NCBI GenBank assembly: GCA_964423985.1
Contig: CAYRGE010000006.1
Span: 1-24,583 of the forward strand
DNA: 24,583 nucleotides
From: CAYRGE01 sp964423985
Lineage (GTDB): Bacteria; Patescibacteriota; Minisyncoccia; Phycocordibacterales; CAYRGE01
Direction: 5' to 3'
The number at the start of each line of letters is the position of its first letter. The stretch's first letter is position 1. The position numbers and the translations under genes are program-made. Under the pieces are notes generated by a model. That model had not been told where the DNA came from and did no database searches. It worked only from the letters and a program-made list of their open reading frames with translations. Below are positions 6,827 to 14,048 of this stretch, piece by piece.

Positions 6827-7265
6827 GTGTGCATGGTGTACCAAACAATAAAAATCTATTACTTATTACTATTGCCTCTCTCTGCGTTAATGCAGGGCTC
6901 AGGGTTGTGTGTAAATAATAAACAGGATAAATTCCTCATTAAATACCATAACTTCCGCCAACTATTAATTGCCAACTTTTTACAAAAAACGGCTCACTAA
7001 ATTGAGATTAGGCATATTGGCGTATTTCAGAGCAGGATTTTTTTACACACTGGCTTAATTTGGTGCAACACAGAAAACACACAGGCACCAATGGCTTGTG
7101 TGTCCCCGCCAAGATAACAGTATATCAGTAGTTGTGTCTCAAGGTGAGTGGGCGGATTAGTAAAAAAATAGCAACAAGTGCCTTCTTGTAGTAAACTTAA
7201 ATTGAAGTACTTTTTTGTATTTCTGTTTTGCGTTTTTTTGGAATACTTTTTAGTGTTTTAAAAAT
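6827..7265. other. Intergenic between recG and tRNA
   Basis: No open frame looks like a gene. Two hairpins that cannot form together share one arm: TTGGTGC/GCACCAA (7060-7066 with 7085-7091) and ACACACA/TGTGTGT (7077-7083 with 7097-7103). CCGCC (7106-7110) can also pair with GGCGG (7151-7155). This part may belong to the recG 3' UTR or to an unrecognised RNA. A weak promoter for the tRNA may be TTGCGT (7228-7233), 17 bp, TAGTGT (7251-7256). Confidence 0.4.
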
Positions 7266-7338
7266 CCGCCCGTAGCTCAATTGGTAGAGCGCTCGTCTTA
7301 TACACGAGTGGTTCCTGGTTCAAGTCCAGGCGGGCGGA
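7266..7338 (+). tRNA. tRNA-Ile (anticodon UAU)
   Basis: A full cloverleaf of 73 nt. Acceptor CCGCCCG/CGGGCGG is a perfect 7 bp; the D arm is GCTC/GAGC with the GGTA loop element. The anticodon stem CTCGT/ACGAG encloses the loop CTTATAC, giving anticodon UAU at positions 34-36. The T arm CCTGG/CCAGG encloses TTCAAGT, and the discriminator is A7338. CCA is not encoded (ACA follows). UAU reads the isoleucine codon AUA. Most bacteria instead use a CAU tRNA modified to lysidine by TilS, so this form is notable. It converges with ftsH, whose stop codon begins 4 bp away on the other strand. Confidence 0.92.
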
Positions 7339-7341
7339 CAT

Positions 7342-9288
7342 TTAAGTTTTTGGTTCTACTAAATCAGATTTCGCGTCTTTCGCGTCGTCTTTTTTGTGTT
7401 TTGGTTTAATATTGTGCGCAATAAGAATTTTCTCGAATTCACCGCGTTCAAGCGTTTCTTTTTTTATTAATGTTTTTGCAATGTCATCAAGCACAACCTT
7501 GTTTCTTAAAAGTATGTCTTCGGTGCGGACAAGAGCGTTTTTCATAATTTGCGACACCTCGTCGTCAATCTTTTTTGCTACTTCTTCTGAATATTCAGGC
7601 TTGCTGAGACCCTTCCCTGTGATATCTATACTTTTAGTGCTTTCAAACGCGATTGGTCCAAGATTTTTTGACATACCATATTTGGTCACCATATCGCGTG
7701 CAAGTGCACTTGCAACCTGTATGTCATTTGATGACCCAGTGGTAATGTCATTGAATTGCATTTTTTCAGCCACAAAACCTCCAAATGCTTTTGCAATATC
7801 ATCAATAAAGTGTTTTTTTGACTGCATACGGCGTTCTTTTGATGGAAGCGTAAGTGTATATCCTCCAGTATATCCTCTAGCAATTATGGATATTTTATGC
7901 ACAGGGTCTGAATAATCTAACAAAGAAGCAACAAGTGCATGCCCAGCTTCATGGTAGGCACTAATTTCTTTTTCCTCAGCAGAAAATAGGTGGCTTTTTC
8001 GTTCTGGGCCAAGCATTACTTTTTCAATAGACCGCAAAAAATCAAATTGAGAAACTTTTTTGTGGTTCTCTTGTGCCGCAAGAATAGCTCCCTCATTCAT
8101 TAATGACGATAAATCAGCCCCAGAAAAACCGGGTGTTCGTTCTGCGATAACTCGTAAATCTACATCGTCTTCAAGAGGTTTTTTGCCAGCATGTATTTTT
8201 AATATTTCTTCGCGGTCGTTTATGTCTGGCAAATCAATCATAACGCGTCGGTCAAAACGCCCTGGACGAAGAAGGGCAGGGTCAAGAACATCAGGCCTGT
8301 TTGTTGCTGCAATAACTATGACTTTTTCATGAGGCTCAAAACCATCCATCTCAACAAGTATTTGATTAAGTGTTTGCTCTCGTTCGTCATTTCCTCCGCC
8401 TACACCAGTACCTCGTGCTCGTCCCACTGCATCAATTTCATCAACGAAAATAATAGCAGGGGCAATTTTTTTTGCAGTTTTAAAAAGACTGCGTACACGA
8501 GACGCTCCAACACCAACAAACATTTCAACAAACTCTGAGCCTGAAATAATAAAGAACGGCACCCCAGCTTCTCCCGCAACCGCTCTTGCAAGTAAGGTTT
8601 TTCCAGTACCTGGTGAGCCAATAAGCATAACACCTTTTGGAATTCGCGCTCCAATTTGTAGGAATTTTTTTGGATTTTTTAAAAACTCTACTACTTCAAG
8701 TAATTCTTGTTTCGCTTCTTTTGCCCCAGCCACATCTTTGAAAACTACTCGTTGTTTTTTGTCATTTGGATCAATCATTTTTGCTTTTGATTGTCCAAAT
8801 GTAAATGCTTGCATACCGCCAGATCCTTTTACCTGTCGGAATATCAACCAAAAGAAAAGAATAATTATTATTAGTGGAAAAATAAAAGGAGCTAAATTTA
8901 GTAACCAAAAACCAATACCACTAGGTCTTTTGATTTCAATATGCACCCCAGCTAGGTTTTCCGCTGTTAGTCCGTGGTTGACTAGCGTTTGAGAAAGTGC
9001 AGTACCAACTTCTTTTTTAGAGTTTTTTATAACACCATCTGCATATTCTATTTCTAGTTTTTCTCCAGCAACTGTTATTTTTGCTACAAGCCCTGTTGAA
9101 ACATCAAGCACGAGCTGTGAAAGTGGAATTTCTTCAGGTTTTTCTTGGTTAGCAACAAAAAATGAATATATTAAAGCAATACCAGTTAAAATCAAAATTG
9201 TTACAATAACATTGTTTAGGAATTGCTGTTTTGTGTTAATTTTTTTCTTTAACTTCCCTACAGGTTTTTTAAGTTTACTGTTTTTCAT
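7342..9288 (-). CDS. ftsH: ATP-dependent zinc metalloprotease FtsH
   Basis: A membrane-anchored AAA+ protease that degrades damaged membrane proteins and short-lived cytosolic regulators. The 648 residues show a lysine-rich cytoplasmic start, TM1 (about 25-45), a short extracytoplasmic domain (46-125), TM2 (127-150), and the AAA domain with Walker A GSPGTGKT (224-231), Walker B FVDEID (281-286) and the second region of homology ATNRPDVLDPALLRPGRFDR (328-347). The M41 protease part has HEAGH (446-450) as zinc ligands plus catalytic glutamate, with D522 in TTGSSND as the probable third ligand. The tail is charged. A GATAAT box (9300-9305) lies 11 bp before the ATG on the reverse strand and there is no Shine-Dalgarno, so the leader is very short. 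tmRNA-tagged membrane proteins are known FtsH substrates in other bacteria; smpB is divergently adjacent. Confidence 0.98.
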   Translation of the reverse strand: MKNSKLKKPVGKLKKKINTKQQFLNNVIVTILILTGIALIYSFFVANQEKPEEIPLSQLVLDVSTGLVAKITVAGEKLEIEYADGVIKNSKKEVGTALSQTLVNHGLTAENLAGVHIEIKRPSGIGFWLLNLAPFIFPLIIIILFFWLIFRQVKGSGGMQAFTFGQSKAKMIDPNDKKQRVVFKDVAGAKEAKQELLEVVEFLKNPKKFLQIGARIPKGVMLIGSPGTGKTLLARAVAGEAGVPFFIISGSEFVEMFVGVGASRVRSLFKTAKKIAPAIIFVDEIDAVGRARGTGVGGGNDEREQTLNQILVEMDGFEPHEKVIVIAATNRPDVLDPALLRPGRFDRRVMIDLPDINDREEILKIHAGKKPLEDDVDLRVIAERTPGFSGADLSSLMNEGAILAAQENHKKVSQFDFLRSIEKVMLGPERKSHLFSAEEKEISAYHEAGHALVASLLDYSDPVHKISIIARGYTGGYTLTLPSKERRMQSKKHFIDDIAKAFGGFVAEKMQFNDITTGSSNDIQVASALARDMVTKYGMSKNLGPIAFESTKSIDITGKGLSKPEYSEEVAKKIDDEVSQIMKNALVRTEDILLRNKVVLDDIAKTLIKKETLERGEFEKILIAHNIKPKHKKDDAKDAKSDLVEPKT

Positions 9289-9558
9289 ATTTTAGATTTA
9301 TTATCTTTGTTAGTTTGCAAAATTTGATTAAAATGCCGGTACTGTAGCGTAGTTTTTAAGGGGAAACTCATGCTTTTTACCATCTACTAATTTTTTTTAA
9401 CTAAAACCACACTATAAGCATTACTTAAGGTAATAATATCTTGTTTGAATAAAAACTACAATTTAACATTTATCAGTAATCAAATTACTATAATATAAAT
9501 ACAAAAATAAATATAAACTAATTTATTAGCAGTTTGATATATTAGGCACTCTGTACAG

Positions 9559-9587
9559 TTCAAAGTATACACGAAAGTTGCTATAAT
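9559..9587 (+). promoter_or_regulatory. Predicted smpB promoter
   Basis: TTCAAA (9559-9564), 17 bp, TATAAT (9582-9587), with an extended TGC just before the -10. It implies a leader of roughly 55-60 nt. The rest of the ftsH-smpB spacer (9306-9558) is AT-rich with nothing else convincing. Confidence 0.55.
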
Positions 9588-9650
9588 GTGAAAAATGGGA
9601 AAATAAATATCCGTGCGTGTTAAGATTGTATATATTTTAAAAAATAAACA

Positions 9651-10094
9651 GTGCCTACTCTTATAAAAAATAAAAAAATATATCTAAATTATGAAATTCT
9701 TGATAATTTTGATGCGGGGTTAGAGTTGTATGGTTTTGAGGTTAAATCAATTCGCAATAAACAGGGCTCACTTGAGGGTTCTTATGTTCGCGTGCGTGGA
9801 GGAGAAGTGTTTTTAGTTGGGGCTAATATTCCACCATATCAACAAGCAAATACACCAAAAGACTATGATGCTTATAGGGTTCGTAAATTGCTTATAACAA
9901 AAAAAGAAATTACACAGATTACAACAGCTGAAAAGACAAGAGGGCTTACGCTGGTTCCAATTTCCATACACACAAAAGGTCGCAATATTAAACTTTATTT
10001 TGGTGTTGCGCGCGGAAAAAAGAAATACGACAAACGAGAAGATCTAAAAAAGAAGGATAGTCGCCGTGATGTTGAAAGAGAAATGAAAGGGTGA
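9651..10094 (+). CDS. smpB: SsrA-binding protein SmpB
   Basis: Binds the tRNA-like end of tmRNA and delivers it with EF-Tu to ribosomes stalled on broken mRNAs. The 147-residue protein has the OB-type core (NKKIYLNYEILDNFDAGLELYGFEVKSIRNKQGSLEGSYVRV, then GGEVFLVGANIPPY) and the basic C-terminal tail GVARGKKKYDKREDLKKKDSRRDVERE, which occupies the empty mRNA channel. The first codon is GTG at 9651; no ATG lies in frame nearby and the conserved sequence starts within a few residues. No Shine-Dalgarno is visible. Its RNA partner ssrA is about 1.7 kb downstream on the same strand, with two reverse-strand genes between. Confidence 0.97.
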   Translation: MPTLIKNKKIYLNYEILDNFDAGLELYGFEVKSIRNKQGSLEGSYVRVRGGEVFLVGANIPPYQQANTPKDYDAYRVRKLLITKKEITQITTAEKTRGLTLVPISIHTKGRNIKLYFGVARGKKKYDKREDLKKKDSRRDVEREMKG

Positions 10095-10185
10095 TTCCAG
10101 GAACAGGAGGGGGTATCTAAATCTGTTCTTATTAAAACAGTTGTTTATCAAAACGAACTCTATTTGTCATTGCTAGAGTTTATCT

Positions 10186-10213
10186 GTCATTGCGAGGTAC
10201 GAAGCAATCCAGA
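10186..10213 (+). repeat. Dispersed repeat copy 3
   Basis: Reads GTCATTGCGAGGTACGAAGC then AATCCAGA, differing from the copy at 2775-2804 by a few bases. A shorter partial copy (GTCATTGC, 10166-10173) sits just before it in the same orientation. It lies between smpB and the terminator at 10252. Confidence 0.75.
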
Positions 10214-10251
10214 GTTTTTATGAAAGACTTAAAAAATATTCAAATAAAAAA

Positions 10252-10275
10252 AGAGCGGATATTAATATCCGCTCT
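10252..10275. terminator. Bidirectional terminator, perfect 24-bp palindrome
   Basis: AGAGCGGATATT (10252-10263) is exactly mirrored by AATATCCGCTCT (10264-10275). The reverse strand runs into seven Ts, an excellent terminator for the small gene at 10288-10563. The forward strand has CGGATTTTGTTTTT and can stop smpB transcription. Confidence 0.8.
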
Positions 10276-10287
10276 CGGATTTTGTTT

Positions 10288-10563
10288 TTAGCAAGACAAT
10301 ATCTCGCCGTCCCCAATTGTTATTATGGGGTTCTTAAGAGATGCTTCTGGTATCCAGCCATTATTGTTGTGTATGTCTCCCAATTTAACTAAGAGTCTTT
10401 GTCGGCAATGTGCTAACAAAAGCATTGCCTCTTTTTTTGTATTTACAAAGCCTCCTGTAGTTATTTTAAAAATAAATGGCTCACCAACCATATATTTACT
10501 GTTTGTTATGTGCTGTGAATCGCTTGAATACAAAACTTCAAAAGTAAAAGTTATCTCTTGCAC
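10288..10563 (-). CDS. Hypothetical protein, 91 residues
   Basis: I do not recognise this protein. It looks real because GTG at 10563 is preceded at 5-nt spacing by AAGAGGTG (10569-10576), one of few good Shine-Dalgarno sequences in the window, and because the gene ends 12 bp before a strong terminator in the right orientation. The N-terminal half alternates hydrophobic residues (EITFTFEVLYS, EPFIFKITTGGF), suggesting beta strands. A helix follows (NTKKEAMLLLAHCRQRLLVKLGDI), then a short glycine/proline-rich end. No signal peptide or membrane segment is seen. It could be a small soluble alpha/beta protein of unknown role. The upstream neighbour on the same strand (10700-11458) is 136 bp away, so co-transcription is possible but not tight. 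Confidence 0.65.
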   Translation of the reverse strand: MQEITFTFEVLYSSDSQHITNSKYMVGEPFIFKITTGGFVNTKKEAMLLLAHCRQRLLVKLGDIHNNNGWIPEASLKNPIITIGDGEILSC

Positions 10564-10699
10564 TTACACACCTCTTTTGTTTATGTTTATTAAATTCTAA
10601 AATGAACAAACCTATAGAAAAAATACATCAAAATCAAAAAAAAGCAAGTTTAAAAAATTATCCTGATACCTTGATTGTTTTTTTTGACTGCAATGTATC

Positions 10700-11458
10700 C
10701 TATTTATTATTCTTGTTAAATAAATACGCATCATCTTTTGGTAAATACCCTAGTTCTTTTTTTGCATTTGAAATATCCCAAAATTTTCCTTTATTAGAAG
10801 ATACTCCATAGTAAATACCAAAACTTGTGTTAGTTATTGTGCTTTTTTCTACGAGTTGTAATAAGTCTCTATGGCTAAGCCATGTTTTCATTGAGCGTGT
10901 ACCTTTGATTGGTTTATCGTCCTTTAGAACACTCCCAATTCTTAAGCATATTGAAGATAGTTTGTGTAAATCAAAATATTGTCGTGCAAGTACTTCGCAA
11001 AAAATTTTACTAGAAGCGTAAAAACCATTTGGTCTTACGGGGTCGTGAGTTCTTATTATTTTTGGTGTAGATTGCTTGTGTAAGCTTGGAGGATATCCTT
11101 CATATCCAGCAGTGACGCGGTTTGTGCTTGCAAGAATTACCTTTTTTACTTTGTATTGTTTAGCACACGCATAGATATTATAAGTGCCGACAATATTATT
11201 TTTAAGCACGGACTCCCAGCTTGCAACTACACTAGGATCTGCTGCAAGATGAATAATAAAATCTATCCTGCCAATTTTTTGGAAAATATCATTAACTTGT
11301 TTAAGTTTTGAAATATCAGCTTTGTAAATATTATTTTTCTTGTCGCTTGTAGTGTCAATGCCATATATGTTCCAAGAATCTTTGAAGTGTTTAAATATAA
11401 TTTGCCCTATTTTGCCATTACAACCCGTGAGCACAACGGTTGGTTGTTTATTTTTCAT
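10700..11458 (-). CDS. NAD-dependent epimerase/dehydratase, uronate dehydrogenase-like
   Basis: An extended short-chain dehydrogenase/reductase of 252 residues. The Rossmann start is VVLTGCNGKIG (TGxxGxxG, 11-18), with D35 at the end of beta-2 favouring NAD. HLAAD (70-74), S111 in ASTN, and Y147/K151 of YASSK form the catalytic set. The segments SWESVLKNNIVGTYNIY, RIGSV and TWLSHRDLLQLV...GIYYGVSSN...WD resemble uronate dehydrogenases, which oxidise galacturonate or glucuronate to the lactone. Sugar-nucleotide epimerases of the same superfamily are an alternative, but the protein is shorter than those (about 310). The substrate is therefore inferred. A TATAAA lies only 5 bp before the ATG on the reverse strand. 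Confidence 0.82.
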   Translation of the reverse strand: MKNKQPTVVLTGCNGKIGQIIFKHFKDSWNIYGIDTTSDKKNNIYKADISKLKQVNDIFQKIGRIDFIIHLAADPSVVASWESVLKNNIVGTYNIYACAKQYKVKKVILASTNRVTAGYEGYPPSLHKQSTPKIIRTHDPVRPNGFYASSKIFCEVLARQYFDLHKLSSICLRIGSVLKDDKPIKGTRSMKTWLSHRDLLQLVEKSTITNTSFGIYYGVSSNKGKFWDISNAKKELGYLPKDDAYLFNKNNK

Positions 11459-11785
11459 ATGTTTTTATATATAAAATTATAATATCAAAACTAGTAATTA
11501 GGTGGTTTGTGTATAACAGCTTGCATCAATATTCTTAATATTAACTACCACAACAATATCTTTCAAGTATATCGTATTATTATTACATATCTGCTACTTA
11601 CACACATCTTTTGTTGTTAATTTTATAACACAGGAAATACACCATATTATAGATTAAGGGGGTCTATTGCAAAAACTTGACAATAACACTGTTTTAATTG
11701 CATACTAAAGAAGTAAAATACAATAAATGGTTTGTGTTTTTTGGTCATTGTAGTTTTATAGATTATTTTTAGTAGTCTATAAAAT
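11459..11785. other. Spacer holding the ssrA promoter region
   Basis: No gene seen. Just before ssrA an 8-bp hairpin, TTTATAGA (11755-11762) with TCTATAAA (11776-11783), ends 2 bp from the mature tmRNA 5' end. TAGATT (11759-11764) could be a -10 box for a precursor trimmed by RNase P. The TATAAA at 11778 is too close to G11786 to specify that end exactly. Confidence 0.4.
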
Positions 11786-12181
11786 GGGGATGATTGGATT
11801 AGACAATTGGATATCTCTTATTTGTGCAAAGTTGAGCTCTCGTAACTCATAAAAAGGCGAGAAAATGCCAAGTGCAAACTTGACAAATAAAGCAAAGGCA
11901 ATGGTTAGTCCATACTTTGCTCCAGCTTACGCTTTAGCCTAGCTGGCATCTTACATACTTGCTGTCTTGTCAGGTGTGATTGGGTGTAATAATGCAAGAC
12001 TGGTGCTCATAAATTCCTTGCTGTGAGTATAAGACAAAAGGATCGGAAGTGTGGGGTTTTGTTTATTTATTACTCACACAACTTAAAGTTAGTCACTTTT
12101 GTGAAAAATGAAATAAACTATACTTTGTAGAAGCATCTCAAGAATACTTTTTGGACCTGGGTTCAATTCCCAGCATCTCCA
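11786..12181 (+). ncRNA. ssrA: Transfer-messenger RNA (one-piece tmRNA)
   Basis: Rescues stalled ribosomes and tags the unfinished protein for proteolysis. The 5' end GGGGATG pairs with CATCTCC (12174-12180). GATTGGATTAGACAAT is the conserved tRNA-like 5' segment and CTGGGTTCAATTCCCAG is the T arm; A12181 is the discriminator and CCA is not encoded. The tag frame resumes at GCA 11874 and stops at TAG 11940. It encodes 22 residues beginning ANLTNKAKAM and ending PAYALA. That is much longer than the E. coli tag (about 10-11 residues) and ends in ALA rather than LAA. The region after the tag contains stretches that can form pseudoknots. 396 nt, within the normal tmRNA range. Works with SmpB (9651). 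Confidence 0.95.
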
Positions 12182-12191
12182 CAAAATAAAG

Positions 12192-12222
12192 AATATCGTC
12201 GGCGTTTTGCCGACGATATTTT
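12192..12222 (+). terminator. ssrA terminator
   Basis: AATATCGTCGGC (12192-12203) and GCCGACGATATT (12209-12220) form a perfect 12-bp stem with loop GTTTT, ending in TTTT. It begins 10 nt after the tmRNA. Confidence 0.85.
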
Positions 12223-12289
12223 CAAGACTAATCAAAAGATAGCACGCCGCATATAATTAAGATGTGATTTAATAAACAATATTAAAATT

Positions 12290-12317
12290 CAGAACACATA
12301 GTCGTTTTTGTGTTCTG
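12290..12317. terminator. Terminator-like hairpin downstream of the glycosylase gene
   Basis: CAGAACACA (12290-12298) pairs with TGTGTTCTG (12309-12317). On the reverse strand it is followed by AATTTTAAT, and on the forward strand by TTTCTCTG. Most likely it ends the leftward gene at 12358-12942, with weak activity the other way. Confidence 0.5.
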
Positions 12318-12357
12318 TTTCTCTGTGGTTAGATTTTATTGGTAAATAAGTTTAAAA

Positions 12358-12942
12358 TTAGACTATTGCTTTAATGATTTTTGAAAGTTTTTTAAAATCT
12401 GAGAATATTATTTTTTGTATTTTACCATTGTAAAAAGAGGCAGCAGGGTGGTAAAGTGCAAAAAAATTTTCTGTGGAACAGTCTTTTATTTTGCGCGTAA
12501 TTAATTGTCCGTGGATTTTTGATAATTGTTCTTTTGGAAAAAAACAATTAAGAGCCTTGCGTCCAAGAAAGACAATAGCTTGAGGTTTTATTATATTGAT
12601 TTGTTCTAATAACCAAGGGAGACAGTCATTGATTTCAGTAGAATGAGGGTCGCGATTATCTGGTGGGCGATATTTAACAATGTTTGTTATGTAAACATCC
12701 TCTCTTCTTATTTGTATAGAATTAAGTAATTCTGTGAGAAATTTTCCAGACTTACCAACAAAGGGTTTTCCACAGGCATCTTCTTTTTTACCAGGGGCTT
12801 CTCCAAGAAAAAGTATTTTTGCGTTCGCAGAACCAACGCCTGGTACCGCCTGAGTAGCATTGTTTTTTAATTTACATACACAGGTTTTTGCCCATTTTTT
12901 GTTTACTCTTTGAAGTAATATGTTTTTGTCAGTAATTTGCAT
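12358..12942 (-). CDS. Uracil-DNA glycosylase, family 4
   Basis: Removes uracil (from cytosine deamination or dUTP incorporation) from DNA to start base-excision repair. The 194 residues show LFLGEAPGKKEDACGKPFVGKSGK (motif A, E48), the TNIVKYRPPDNRDP segment, FLGRKALNCFF and the motif B region ALYHPAAS. Family 4 enzymes bind a [4Fe-4S] cluster through four cysteines. Here the first pair is C21/C23 (CxC rather than CxxC), C107 of NDCLPWLL is kept, but the cysteine normally in KCRPP is Y91. The cluster may be absent or bound differently. TATACT (12954-12959) lies 11 bp before the ATG on the reverse strand, with no Shine-Dalgarno, suggesting a nearly leaderless message. Confidence 0.92.
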   Translation of the reverse strand: MQITDKNILLQRVNKKWAKTCVCKLKNNATQAVPGVGSANAKILFLGEAPGKKEDACGKPFVGKSGKFLTELLNSIQIRREDVYITNIVKYRPPDNRDPHSTEINDCLPWLLEQINIIKPQAIVFLGRKALNCFFPKEQLSKIHGQLITRKIKDCSTENFFALYHPAASFYNGKIQKIIFSDFKKLSKIIKAIV

Positions 12943-13016
12943 ATCGTAATTTAAGTATAACTATTTATTTTTGTTTACAAAACAAAACAGCACCTAATAG
13001 GTGTGTTCTTCAGAAA

Positions 13017-13116
13017 NNNNNNNNNNNNNNNNNNNNNNNNNNNNNNNNNNNNNNNNNNNNNNNNNNNNNNNNNNNNNNNNNNNNNNNNNNNNNNNNNNNN
13101 NNNNNNNNNNNNNNNN
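13017..13116. other. Assembly gap of 100 Ns
   Basis: Exactly 100 Ns, the usual placeholder for a gap of unknown size. Real sequence, possibly including genes upstream of the kinase, is missing, and order across it depends on scaffolding. Confidence 0.98.
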
Positions 13117-13139
13117 TTAGGTTGTGTTAGTATGTTGGT

Positions 13140-14042
13140 ATGGTGCTTATTCTAAAATATCTGAAGAAGTTTCTTTACAAACTGTTCTTTTTTGTCATTA
13201 TTCTTTTGTGGTTAGGCATAATTGGTTTAATAAACTCTAAACTAACTGGAGCTTCGCTTGAATCAGGAGGTGTGTGGTTATTGCCTATAGCAATAACTAT
13301 TCTTACTTTGGTTTTTTGGTTAATATGGCAGAAAGAAATAAAAGAAAACGAAAACACAAAATCTCGTTTTTTAACAATAGCTTCACATCAATTTCGCACA
13401 CCTCTCACCAGGATGCAGTGGACGCTTGCAAGCCTTTCAAGTGAGCTTAATACAGACAAGCAAAAAGAACTTTTATTGAACATTAAGAGTATGGTTTCGG
13501 ATTTAGTCAAAGGGTCAAATTACCTACTTGACGCAACAGAAGCAAATAAAAAAAAGAGTTTGTACTATGATTATATTTTTGAAAAAGGAAACTTAAGTGC
13601 TTCGTTAAGCTCTGTTCTTGGAATTTATGCACCAGGATTGCAGAATAAAAACATTGCAATTACAACAGATATGAGGCAAGGACTACCTCTAGTTTTTTTC
13701 GATCGTGAACGAATAAACCAAGCAATGTCTGTGTTCCTTGAAAATGCAATAATATACACACCTTCTGGTGGAAGTATACATATTAAGCTTTACCTCGAAA
13801 AAGAAAACATTGTATTTTCGGTAAGAGACTCAGGTATAGGTATCCAAAAAAATATGTTGACGCATATTTTTACAAAGTTTTTTAGGACAAAAAGAGCAAT
13901 ATCCATGGATGCAAATCGTACTGGGTTAGGATTATCAGTCGCTAAAGACATTATTAAAAATCATAAAGGCAGTGTTTTTGTTAAGTCAGAGGGGCAAGAT
14001 AAAGGCAGTGTTTTTGGGTTTAAAATACCAATTATAAAATAA
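13140..14042 (+). CDS. Sensor histidine kinase
   Basis: A membrane-bound two-component kinase of 300 residues. Two TM segments (about 11-32 and 46-64) are joined by only a dozen residues, so there is no real extracytoplasmic sensor domain and no HAMP or PAS domain. The dimerisation domain has ASHQFRTPLT with the phospho-acceptor H83. The ATPase has the N box FLENAIIYTP (N202), DSGIGI (230-235), the F box IFTKFFRT and GLGLSVAKDI (G2). The residue after H83 is Gln, where Glu/Asp usually helps phosphotransfer. An in-frame TAG (13128-13130) lies just upstream, so the start cannot be much earlier; ATG 13140 puts the first TM segment at a normal position. No response regulator is adjacent; one may lie in the gap. 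It is followed after 6 bp by the exonuclease gene. Confidence 0.93.
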   Translation: MVLILKYLKKFLYKLFFFVIILLWLGIIGLINSKLTGASLESGGVWLLPIAITILTLVFWLIWQKEIKENENTKSRFLTIASHQFRTPLTRMQWTLASLSSELNTDKQKELLLNIKSMVSDLVKGSNYLLDATEANKKKSLYYDYIFEKGNLSASLSSVLGIYAPGLQNKNIAITTDMRQGLPLVFFDRERINQAMSVFLENAIIYTPSGGSIHIKLYLEKENIVFSVRDSGIGIQKNMLTHIFTKFFRTKRAISMDANRTGLGLSVAKDIIKNHKGSVFVKSEGQDKGSVFGFKIPIIK

Positions 14043-14048
14043 AAAATT

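Noticed and set aside
7394..8992. Several forward-strand frames of 69-173 codons inside ftsH
   Set aside because: All antisense to a fully conserved FtsH with Ser/Phe-rich composition typical of shadows.
10325..10811. Two forward-strand frames opposite the small unknown gene and the SDR gene
   Set aside because: The reverse strand has a Shine-Dalgarno, a terminator and a recognisable SDR; the forward frames have none of these.
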